10,995 bases of DNA from positions 1-10,995 of the forward strand of contig JAPLJE010000279.1 in assembly GCA_026388755.1 (NCBI GenBank). The letters run 5' to 3'. This stretch comes from Deltaproteobacteria bacterium. Its GTDB lineage: Bacteria; Desulfobacterota; Desulfobacteria; Desulfobacterales; Desulfatirhabdiaceae. This document shows, piece after piece, positions 1-5,633 of this stretch; the stretch's first letter is position 1; the number at the start of each line of letters is the position of its first letter. The notes beneath the pieces were generated by a model that saw only the letters and a program-made list of their open reading frames with translations, was not told where the DNA came from and made no database searches. The translations under genes and the position numbers were made by a program.

Positions 1-344
1 GGGAATTGTTGGCCAACGGCCTGAATTCGTTCCAGTACCTTGGGGATCGGCAAATCCAGTTCCGAAGGGTGATTGAACACGTAGAGCATTTCATGATCTC
101 CGAAAATCCGGTTAATGTGGATGTATCCTTTTTCAAAGACCGTCATTTCAACGCCGGTAAAGATGATCAGCCGGGTTCGGAGGTGGGGAATTGCCGCATA
201 GCAATCCGGCCGAAGCAGGTAATCGTGGTCGGTCAGTGCAATGAAATCAAACCCCAGGGCTTCGTAAATAGCTACGGCTTCCTGGATGGTCAGCCTGCCA
301 TCCGAGCAGGTGGTATGAACGTGCAGTGCGCCCTTTAAATGCAT
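1..344 (-). CDS. PHP-domain metal-dependent phosphoesterase, N-terminal part (cut by window edge)
   Basis: The minus-strand frame starting with ATG at 344-342 stays open to base 1 and gives about 114 residues. It begins MHLKGALHVHTTCSDGRL, the classic PHP motif I (HxH at H8 and H10, then SDG). It continues with ALTDHD (motif II), GVEMT (the metal-ligand glutamate) and FNHP (a later histidine motif). PHP domains bind two or three metal ions and hydrolyse phosphoesters such as nucleotides, histidinol phosphate or polynucleotide ends. The substrate cannot be read from this fragment. The start overlaps the end of the TetR gene by 10 bp and has no clear Shine-Dalgarno sequence, so translation is probably coupled to the regulator gene. 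The C-terminus is outside the window. The family call is firm; the specific function is unknown. Confidence 0.88.
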   Translation of the reverse strand, partial: MHLKGALHVHTTCSDGRLTIQEAVAIYEALGFDFIALTDHDYLLRPDCYAAIPHLRTRLIIFTGVEMTVFEKGYIHINRIFGDHEMLYVFNHPSELDLPIPKVLERIQAVGQQF

Positions 345-991
345 ATTACCCGGCTGATGCCGCCAACAATAAAGTCAACGGCATCTTTGCCGATGGTTTT
401 CAGTTCGCCGGACCTGTCCTGCCAGATCAGATAGTGATATGCCAGCCGCTCAAACATGCCCATGATACTGACAGCCATGACTTCAGCGGAAACCTCACTG
501 GGAAAGTCAGCCTTCATGTTCTGACTGAGACGGATCAAGGCATTCTGGACATCGGCAATGAGCCGGTCAAATATTAGCTTGCGATGGTCTTCAACCAGGC
601 TGCTCTGGCCAACGGATTCCCTGAAGATAATGGCGATGCGTTCCGGGTGTTTGGGGCAAAATTCCTCAAAAAAAATCTTCCCGGCCCGTCTGAATCCATC
701 CAGGCTGACATCTGCCTTTCTAAACTCAGCGCCGAGCATGTCCCTGAGTTCAAATCCGATTTCATCCAGAAGCTGTATCAGAAGATCTTCCTTGTTCTTA
801 AAATAAAAATAAACAGTTCCAACCGAAACTTCGGACAGGTCGGCGATGCGTTCCATGCTGGTCTTGTGATAGCCCTCGCTGGCAAACAGAGTTTCGGAGG
901 CACGCAATATGGTCTGGTAGCGCAGCTCTCGCTCCCGTTGTCGCCGCTGAGCGCTTCTTGAAATGGTTTCGGTTTGTTCGGGTTGTGTCAT
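335..991 (-). CDS. TetR/AcrR-family transcriptional regulator
   Basis: This 218-residue protein has a TetR_N DNA-binding domain at about residues 26-72. The helix-turn-helix includes TSMERIADLSEVSVGTVYFY followed by FKNKEDLL, the standard TetR signature. The C-terminal part (about 80-215) is all-helical and would hold the ligand pocket and dimer interface. The basic segment RRQRERELR precedes the domain. TetR proteins are mostly repressors that leave DNA when a small molecule binds. In acyl-CoA catabolic operons that ligand is often an acyl-CoA, as with FadR or PsrA types. Because the gene follows two acyl-CoA dehydrogenase genes on the same strand, control of that operon is a reasonable inference but not shown. 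The ATG at 991 has a purine-rich AGAGG about 14 nt upstream, which is a poor distance, so the exact start is less sure than the identity. Confidence 0.92.
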   Translation of the reverse strand: MTQPEQTETISRSAQRRQRERELRYQTILRASETLFASEGYHKTSMERIADLSEVSVGTVYFYFKNKEDLLIQLLDEIGFELRDMLGAEFRKADVSLDGFRRAGKIFFEEFCPKHPERIAIIFRESVGQSSLVEDHRKLIFDRLIADVQNALIRLSQNMKADFPSEVSAEVMAVSIMGMFERLAYHYLIWQDRSGELKTIGKDAVDFIVGGISRVICI

Positions 992-1069
992 AAAAGTGTT
1001 TGTTTCCTCTCTTTTTGATAAACAGCCATAATTGTTTCGATCACAACGGAGCAGTTGTTTTGCGCAAAG

Positions 1070-1080
1070 ACGTTAAACGT
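1070..1080. promoter_or_regulatory. Small palindrome upstream of tetR, possible operator
   Basis: ACGTTAAACGT is a perfect 5+1+5 palindrome in the 155-bp gap between the second acyl-CoA dehydrogenase gene and tetR, about 80 bp upstream of the tetR start. TetR regulators usually bind short palindromes near their own promoter, so an autoregulatory site is possible. The site is short and could be chance; no convincing -35/-10 pair is seen next to it. The rest of this gap holds nothing I can name. Confidence 0.2.
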
Positions 1081-1146
1081 TGACGGCAATTCATTTGGTT
1101 GTACTTTGATCTTCGTGCTGCTGGCTTCTGACTCCTTTTATATAAC

Positions 1147-2265
1147 CTACCGATATCCCAGAGCCGCATCGCCGATTTTTACACGGGAAATTTCAGTCGA
1201 TGTCCCGGCGATCTGACCATATTTGGCGCACCGATAGGCGACTTCAGAGGGATTTCCGGAAATAAAACCCGAGCCTGCCAGGATCTGAAGGCTATATCCG
1301 GACACTTTTTCCGCAGCTTCGGTGCAGAATACCTTGGCGCACCACATCAGGGATTCTGCGTCTTTCAGGCTTGTCTCCAGGGTCCAGGCCGTCCGATACG
1401 CAAAAAGCTGAGAAGTCTGCAGAAGGGTCAGCATTTCTGAAAGCTTGAAGGCCACTTCCTGATAGGCAATAATCGGCTTTCCACCACTTCGGTGAATTTT
1501 GGCATAATCCCTGGCAGATTCAAACGCAGCCCTCATCAGGCCCAGAGATGCGCCCAGAAGAATTTGATTCTCCCAGAGCCGAAGGGTATCCAGAACGCTA
1601 CGATCTTCAAAGGGGCCAATGACTTGATCCTTTGATATCAGGCAGTTGTTCAGCGAAATACGCGAAATGGCCGCTCCTTCGTATCCCAGCGTGCTGAAGG
1701 GTTCACCAGTTGCAAGGCCACTGGTTCCTTGTTCAATAATAAACAGAGCAAGCTGGCCATTCATCATTCCGACTACCGCAACCCCGTCAGCAACAGGACC
1801 ATTGACCACGTAGGTTTTGTCTCCGGTAATGTTCAGAAAATCTCCATCCTGAGTTCCTGTGGTTTTCAGCGGATCATTGTCCACATTCAGACATTCTTCG
1901 GAAAGGGCCATAGCGCCCAGAAACTGGCCGTTCATCAGGGGCGTCAGCCATCGATCTTTCTGCTCGTTGTTACCCCACGTGGCGACAATGCTGCCAAAAA
2001 GACGTGTGCTCATTTCAACGGACAGATAAAGGGATGGGGATAGAGTGGCCAAGGTTTCCATTGCGCCCATCAGGGAGGTTCCTCCAAATCCTTCGGGATT
2101 ATCCAGCCCAAGTTTCAGGTATGGGGTTTTCCCCAGAATCGCCAAGGCATCTTTAACCTGGGAAATGTCTTGAGCCTCAAGATTTTTCCCTTCAGCATAT
2201 CCCTTCATTCTGTCCTGGATATCTTTAAACAGGGCCTGTTCGGCGAAAGAAAAATCAAAATCCAT
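1147..2265 (-). CDS. Acyl-CoA dehydrogenase family protein, divergent (lacks canonical catalytic Glu)
   Basis: The 372-residue product has the overall acyl-CoA dehydrogenase layout. An N-terminal helical part (MDFDFSFAEQALF) is followed by a middle beta-domain (about 115-220) and a C-terminal helical domain with YAKIHRSGGKPIIAYQEVAFKLSEM and QILAGSGF. These flavoproteins oxidise acyl-CoA to enoyl-CoA and pass electrons to ETF. Two departures are visible. The usual TEPxAGSD flavin/substrate motif is replaced by ALSEECLNVDNDP at about 120-132. The position of the usual C-terminal glutamate (IYEGT) reads QIAGT, with Ala353. Glu232 in LWENQILLGASLG lines up with the alternative base used by isovaleryl-CoA and long-chain dehydrogenases, so activity is still possible. 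The ATG at 2265 has GGGGA 6 nt upstream. The gene lies 199 bp downstream of another dehydrogenase gene, and the two proteins could form a mixed oligomer. The substrate is unknown. Confidence 0.88.
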   Translation of the reverse strand: MDFDFSFAEQALFKDIQDRMKGYAEGKNLEAQDISQVKDALAILGKTPYLKLGLDNPEGFGGTSLMGAMETLATLSPSLYLSVEMSTRLFGSIVATWGNNEQKDRWLTPLMNGQFLGAMALSEECLNVDNDPLKTTGTQDGDFLNITGDKTYVVNGPVADGVAVVGMMNGQLALFIIEQGTSGLATGEPFSTLGYEGAAISRISLNNCLISKDQVIGPFEDRSVLDTLRLWENQILLGASLGLMRAAFESARDYAKIHRSGGKPIIAYQEVAFKLSEMLTLLQTSQLFAYRTAWTLETSLKDAESLMWCAKVFCTEAAEKVSGYSLQILAGSGFISGNPSEVAYRCAKYGQIAGTSTEISRVKIGDAALGYR

Positions 2266-2464
2266 ATTATTGTCCCCTTTTTAGCAATTTATTCGTGTTT
2301 CAGGCAATAGTCCTCAGGAAATGAATTCCCTTTTCATTTTACACGAAGTAATCTGTCAGGTTTCGTCTTTTCTTCGCATTGTTGCTTCCTTGCGTGAGTT
2401 GGTTCTTGCCGTTCGCCCGAAGAGTCAACTCAATGGTATAGACTCGATGCCCGCTGTTTATCTT
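2266..2464. other. 199-bp gap between the two acyl-CoA dehydrogenase genes
   Basis: This stretch separates two same-strand genes and has no coding potential I can support. It contains an A/T-rich 7+7 bp inverted repeat (AAATGAA / TTCATTT with a 7-nt spacer, about 2320-2340) and a short GAGTC / GACTC pair further right. Neither is followed by a T tract on the minus strand, so I do not call a terminator. It could carry an internal promoter for the second gene, but no convincing pair of hexamers is seen. Confidence 0.4.
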
Positions 2465-3607
2465 TTACATCAATTTGGAAATGATCATTTTTTGTATTTC
2501 AGAGGTGCCGCCGCCGATGGGCGCAAGCCGACTGTCTCTGAAAATCCGCTCGACATCAAATTCGTGCGTGTAGCCATATCCGCCATGAAGCACCACCGCG
2601 TCATTGGTTGGCCCCAGACTCCAGTCGCCGACAAAGAGTTTAGCGACAGCCGCCTCCAGATGATTGAGAGGCCTTCCCTGATCCTTGCACCAAGCAATCC
2701 TGTAGACCAAAGTGCGGGCAGCCTCACCAAAGATGCGGATATCCGCCAGTTTATGCTTGATTGCCTGAAACTGTGCAATAGGCCTTCCAAACTGAACCCT
2801 GCCCTTGGCGTATTGGGAACATTTTTTCAAAAGGTAAGTCGCAGAGCCGACAAACGGCGCCAGCAGGGCGCTTCGATCCCATTCCACTGTCTGCATGGCC
2901 ATTAAAAATCCTTCACCTTCGTTTCCCAGAAGATTTTCGGCCGGTATTTCGCAGTTATTAAATACCAGCTCGGATGTGTGAGAGGTTCTTACCCCCATTT
3001 TAATCAAGGGCGGCCCGGCAGTAAATCCTGTCGTCCCCTTTTCCACAATGAAGGCCGAGATGCCGGCATGTTGAAGCTCGGGCTGGGTTTTTGCGTAAAC
3101 CACGGCCACATCAGCAATGGGGCCATTGGTGATCCACATTTTAACACCATTCAGCACATACTTGTCCCCGCGTTTTTCCGCGGTGGTTCTTAAGGACGCC
3201 ACATCAGATCCGGCATCCGGTTCAGAAACTCCCATGCAGCCGATCCACTCGCCACTGGCCAATCTGGGGATGTATTTCTTTCGCTGGATTTCCGTGGAAT
3301 GACGGAAAATGGTGTCTGCACACAGAAAGGAATGTGCGCCATAAGCTAGCGTTAATCCCCCATCAACGCCAGCCTCCCCCAGGGCTTCGCCTGCAAGAAC
3401 AGTGGTTACGACATCGGCGCCGCCGCCGCCAAGCTCTTCGGGAAAATGAAGGCCGAGTATTCCAAAATCGCCCATTTTCCGAAATGACTCAAAATCAAAT
3501 TCTCCTTTAAGATCATGTTCCTGGACCCTGGGAACGATTTCTTTTCTGGCAAAATTAACCACTTCCTTTTTGAACAGGAGTTGTTCTCTGGTAAATGCAA
3601 AATCCAT
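2465..3607 (-). CDS. Acyl-CoA dehydrogenase
   Basis: This 380-residue FAD enzyme is of typical family length. It starts MDFAFTREQLLFKKEVVNFA. The frame extends further upstream to 3745, but the ATG at 3607 is preceded by a strong GGAGGG 8 nt away and matches the family N-terminus, so I use it. Visible motifs are GVSEPDAGSD (residues 126-135, flavin and substrate contact), YVLNGVKMWITNG (150-162), YAKGRVQFGRPIAQFQAIKHKLAD (267-290) and VLHGGYGYTHEFDVERIFRDSRL (339-361). The reaction is alpha,beta-dehydrogenation of an acyl-CoA, with electrons passed to ETF. The usual C-terminal catalytic Glu (IYEGT) is Gly366 in IGGGTSEIQ. At the alternative base position, related enzymes read EWER; here it is EWDR with Asp244. 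This gene is first in the leftward operon. Chain-length or substrate class cannot be read from the sequence. Confidence 0.94.
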   Translation of the reverse strand: MDFAFTREQLLFKKEVVNFARKEIVPRVQEHDLKGEFDFESFRKMGDFGILGLHFPEELGGGGADVVTTVLAGEALGEAGVDGGLTLAYGAHSFLCADTIFRHSTEIQRKKYIPRLASGEWIGCMGVSEPDAGSDVASLRTTAEKRGDKYVLNGVKMWITNGPIADVAVVYAKTQPELQHAGISAFIVEKGTTGFTAGPPLIKMGVRTSHTSELVFNNCEIPAENLLGNEGEGFLMAMQTVEWDRSALLAPFVGSATYLLKKCSQYAKGRVQFGRPIAQFQAIKHKLADIRIFGEAARTLVYRIAWCKDQGRPLNHLEAAVAKLFVGDWSLGPTNDAVVLHGGYGYTHEFDVERIFRDSRLAPIGGGTSEIQKMIISKLM

Positions 3608-3764
3608 ATATGCCCTCCGGTAAGGTGATATGAAAGCCGTTTTATTCGATAGATTGATTTGAATCTTGTGACTTGAAATGACGAAACTTTTTGGGAAACA
3701 AGCAACATCATGCTTCGTTGGCCTGGCCAAGCACGGAAAAAACACAACGTAAAAGATGAAGAAA

Positions 3765-3807
3765 ATTATAAATACGAATTGTATTTAATATTTGAATTAC
3801 AAAATAT
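3765..3807. repeat. 43-bp imperfect direct repeat, copy 1
   Basis: This A/T-rich element begins ATTATAAATACGAATT and matches the element at 3846-3888 at 33 of 43 positions with no gaps, by hand alignment. Conserved blocks are ATTATAAATA, GAATT (twice) and AAA. Inside it AATAC and GTATT flank GAATT as a small inverted repeat. It overlaps the -10 and likely start site of the leftward promoter, the right place for a repressor operator. Confidence 0.55.
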
Positions 3808-3829
3808 GTGAGTCTTTGAAAAATGTCAA
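3801..3829 (-). promoter_or_regulatory. Candidate sigma70-type promoter for the acyl-CoA dehydrogenase operon
   Basis: On the minus strand TTGACA (3829-3824) is a perfect -35. It is followed after 17 bp by TATTTT (3806-3801), a 4-of-6 match to the -10. Transcription would start near 3794, giving a leader of about 187 nt before the ATG at 3607. The promoter lies between the two 43-bp repeats. It is predicted from sequence only. Confidence 0.45.
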
Positions 3830-3845
3830 GCCTTATTAGAATAGT

Positions 3846-3888
3846 ATTATAAATATGAATTAAATTCAATACTCGAATTCTAAAGCAT
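3846..3888. repeat. 43-bp imperfect direct repeat, copy 2
   Basis: This is the second copy, starting exactly 81 bp after copy 1 and lying upstream of the -35 of the leftward promoter. It begins ATTATAAATATGAATT and contains a perfect small inverted repeat, TGAAT-TAA-ATTCA. The substitutions relative to copy 1 are scattered, which fits an old duplication or two operator sites for the same regulator rather than a recent copy. Confidence 0.55.
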
Positions 3889-3949
3889 ACTGTCAGAATA
3901 CACAAGCGCAAATCCTTTTGTCCGATTGATAAAATGCAGCGTAGTGATA

Positions 3950-3983
3950 AATATTTTAAATAGTATTAGTGAGTTAAAATATT
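3950..3983. repeat. Perfect 10+10 bp A/T inverted repeat
   Basis: AATATTTTAA (3950-3959) and TTAAAATATT (3974-3983) are exact reverse complements with a 14-nt spacer. The stem has only A-T pairs and no T tract beyond it, so a terminator is unlikely. A protein binding site or bent DNA between the two divergent promoters is more plausible, although such repeats also arise by chance in A/T-rich DNA. Confidence 0.4.
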
Positions 3984-4130
3984 ATGCCTGATGATGACAA
4001 GGCGTATTTTTATGAATAATGTTTGGATCTATCGCTTCACCGCATTATCTCCACAATGCTCCACTCTATTATTCAGATGACTTGATTATTAACAACATCG
4101 AATTATTAGATATGCTGAATATAATTTTTC

Positions 4131-4162
4131 TTGACACTTTAATAAAAATGTAATTGTATGAT
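4131..4162 (+). promoter_or_regulatory. Candidate promoter of the mraZ/dcw operon
   Basis: TTGACA at 4131-4136 is a perfect -35. Downstream lie TTGTAT (4154-4159, 17-bp spacer, weak match) and TATGAT (4157-4162, strong match but a 20-bp spacer). Either puts the start of transcription near 4167-4170, directly on the TGGAG repeats, which suits repression by MraZ. The -35 is convincing; the exact -10 is not settled. Confidence 0.5.
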
Positions 4163-4166
4163 TTTC

Positions 4167-4182
4167 GTGGAGTAAAGTGGAG
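4167..4182 (+). promoter_or_regulatory. MraZ-box-like direct repeats overlapping the mraZ ribosome binding site
   Basis: GTGGAG occurs at 4167-4172 and again at 4177-4182, so TGGAG repeats with a 10-bp period. Known MraZ sites in E. coli are TGGGN units separated by 5 nt, the same spacing; in Mycoplasma they contain AAAGTG, which also occurs here at 4174-4179. The second unit doubles as the Shine-Dalgarno (GGAGG, 8 nt before the ATG). Bound MraZ would cover the transcription start and the RBS-coding DNA. Autoregulation is inferred from family knowledge. Confidence 0.5.
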
Positions 4183-4190
4183 GAAAAAGG

Positions 4191-4637
4191 ATGTTCCGGG
4201 GAAGCAGCTTTCATACCATTGATGGAAAGGGCAGAATTATTGTTCCGGCTAGATTTCGGGATATGATTCAGGCCAGTGGAAGTGACTCGATGATGATTTC
4301 AGGAATGGATCTCGGGCTGGTGGCCTATACCCTTCCGGAATGGCATAAAATTGAAACCCGGATTTTGTCTCTGGTTGAAAAAAGCGAGAGCATGCGAAGA
4401 TTCCGAAGGGTGTTTATCGGCGGCGCTTATGAATGTCTTTGTGACAAACAGGAGAGGATTTTGATTCCTCCCAGTCTGCGGCAATACGCTGGACTGGATA
4501 AGGAAATCGTTGTGGTCGGTGTTCTTGACCACTTTGAAATCTGGTCGCGGGAAACCTGGGACAACGAGAATCTGAAGATGGAGGCGGATATGAAAAAGGA
4601 GGATGTCAGAAACGAGATTGCAAGATTAGGACTTTAA
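4191..4637 (+). CDS. mraZ: Transcriptional regulator MraZ
   Basis: This 148-residue protein is the usual first gene of the dcw cluster. It contains two AbrB-like swapped-hairpin repeats, each with the DxxxR signature: DGKGRIIVPARFR at 11-23 and DKQERILIPPSLR at 85-97. It starts MFRGSSFHTID, typical of the family, with GGAGG 8 nt upstream of the ATG. MraZ forms ring-shaped oligomers that bind tandem repeats in its own promoter and represses or tunes the dcw operon. The repeats just upstream support autoregulation here. The stop is 2 bp before rsmH, so both are co-transcribed and probably translationally coupled. The length is normal and no key residues are missing. Confidence 0.97.
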   Translation: MFRGSSFHTIDGKGRIIVPARFRDMIQASGSDSMMISGMDLGLVAYTLPEWHKIETRILSLVEKSESMRRFRRVFIGGAYECLCDKQERILIPPSLRQYAGLDKEIVVVGVLDHFEIWSRETWDNENLKMEADMKKEDVRNEIARLGL

Positions 4638-4639
4638 TC

Positions 4640-5578
4640 ATGCCTTACCATCATATTCCGGCAATGCCTCGGGAAGTGGCATATTACCTAAACTGCCAAC
4701 CGGGAAAAATTTATGTGGACTGCACTCTGGGCGGATGCGGTCACGCCAGGGGGATTTGTGAAAAAATGATTCCCGGTGGCATGCTGATTGGCATTGATCA
4801 GGATGCGGATGCCATTGAAAATGCTGAAGTCGCTTTAAAGGATTATCTTCAGCAGGTGCATTTGATTCATGGCAATTTTGCTCAAACAGCGGATTATCTG
4901 TCTCAGTTAAACATCGATGCTGTGGATGGGATGCTTCTGGATCTGGGGTTGTCCTTTCATCAGATTGCACAAAGCGGCAGGGGATTCAGTTTTAAAGTGG
5001 ATGAACCCCTGGATATGCGAATGGATGTGCGATCCGATACGACAGCAGCAGCATTGCTACATCGGCTCGATGAAGCAGATCTTGCAGATCTTTTTTTCCG
5101 TTATGGAGAAGAGCGTCATTCACGGGCAATTGCCCGGAAAATCGTTGAAATTCGGAAACGCCAGACCATTTCCACCAGCCGTCAGCTCGCGCAGATCGTT
5201 AGCGGGGCCGTGCCGCCATTTGCACGCTATAAATCAAAAATTCATCCGGCTACGCGGGTGTTTATGGCGCTTCGCATCGCCGTAAATAATGAAATTGAAA
5301 GACTTGAGGAATTTTTGAAACAGGCCCCAGATCTGCTGAATCCAGGTGGAAGGCTCTGTGTGCTGTCATTTCATTCTCTAGAAGATCGAATGGTCAAACA
5401 GCACATGCGTGAGTTGCAATCCAAATGCACTTGCCCTTCGGACTTTCCCCGTTGCGTATGCAACAAAATTCCTATAGCCCGCCTGCTGACATCAAAAGCG
5501 GTGCGGCCCACTGAAAACGAAATTCAGCAAAACCCCATGGCCAGAAGTACGAGGCTTCGAGCCATGGAAAAGCTATGA
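4640..5578 (+). CDS. rsmH: 16S rRNA (cytosine(1402)-N(4))-methyltransferase RsmH
   Basis: This 312-residue SAM-dependent methyltransferase modifies N4 of C1402 in the ribosomal P site. Visible motifs are HIPAM (5-9), DCTLGGCGHA (27-36, SAM-binding loop), GIDQDADAI (51-59), DLGLSFHQI (101-109), RGFSFKVDEPLDMRMD (114-129), YGEERHSRAIARKIVE, HPATRVFMALRIAVNNEI (202-219) and SFHSLEDRMVK. Near the C-terminus are two Cys pairs (C263/C265 and C272/C274), a common feature in this family. Cys33 replaces the more frequent Gly or Ala in the SAM loop, a mild oddity. The gene sits 2 bp after mraZ, with an AGGA inside the mraZ end as the likely ribosome binding site. The older name is mraW. Confidence 0.97.
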   Translation: MPYHHIPAMPREVAYYLNCQPGKIYVDCTLGGCGHARGICEKMIPGGMLIGIDQDADAIENAEVALKDYLQQVHLIHGNFAQTADYLSQLNIDAVDGMLLDLGLSFHQIAQSGRGFSFKVDEPLDMRMDVRSDTTAAALLHRLDEADLADLFFRYGEERHSRAIARKIVEIRKRQTISTSRQLAQIVSGAVPPFARYKSKIHPATRVFMALRIAVNNEIERLEEFLKQAPDLLNPGGRLCVLSFHSLEDRMVKQHMRELQSKCTCPSDFPRCVCNKIPIARLLTSKAVRPTENEIQQNPMARSTRLRAMEKL

Positions 5579-5579
5579 G

Positions 5580-5633
5580 ATGCATCGCACGGAACAGCGT
5601 TTTTCTCGGAATCTGCAAGAGGCACTGAAATGA
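5580..5633 (+). other. 17-codon micro-ORF bridging rsmH and ftsL
   Basis: ATG at 5580-5582 opens a 17-residue frame (MHRTEQRFSRNLQEALK) whose TGA at 5631-5633 overlaps the ftsL ATG as ATGA. A second ATG at 5575 overlaps the rsmH stop as ATGA and also runs 17 codons, to 5628. Either could pass ribosomes from rsmH to ftsL. No good ribosome binding site precedes either, so this may be chance. I recognise no homologous protein. Confidence 0.25.

Larger units (their letters stand above)
3608..4190. other. Divergent AT-rich intergenic region between acyl-CoA dehydrogenase operon and dcw cluster
   Basis: This 583-bp region lies between genes transcribed away from each other, so it must hold the promoters for both. 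It is clearly richer in A and T than the flanking genes. From left to right it contains a GC-rich palindromic leader segment (3700-3733), two related 43-bp repeats (3765-3807 and 3846-3888) around a leftward promoter candidate, an A/T inverted repeat (3950-3983), the mraZ promoter (4131-4162) and MraZ-box-like repeats (4167-4182). No believable coding sequence is present: open stretches here translate to low-complexity peptides that merely echo the DNA repeats. Confidence 0.75.

Noticed and set aside
2266..2464. Intrinsic terminator between the acyl-CoA dehydrogenase genes
   Set aside because: The available stems are short and A/T-rich and no T tract follows on the minus strand.
2321..2905. 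A 194-residue open frame on the plus strand
   Set aside because: It runs antisense to the conserved acyl-CoA dehydrogenase at 2465-3607, has no recognisable family motif and no good ribosome binding site.
3608..3745. Longer acyl-CoA dehydrogenase starting at 3745
   Set aside because: The ATG at 3607 has a strong GGAGGG at ideal distance and starts the family-typical MDFAFTREQ; the upstream part lies in A/T-rich noncoding DNA.
3708..3911. Minus-strand frame encoding a 67-residue peptide with internal similarity
   Set aside because: The peptide similarity only reflects the two 43-bp DNA repeats, which are 81 bp (a multiple of three) apart; there is no ribosome binding site or family match.
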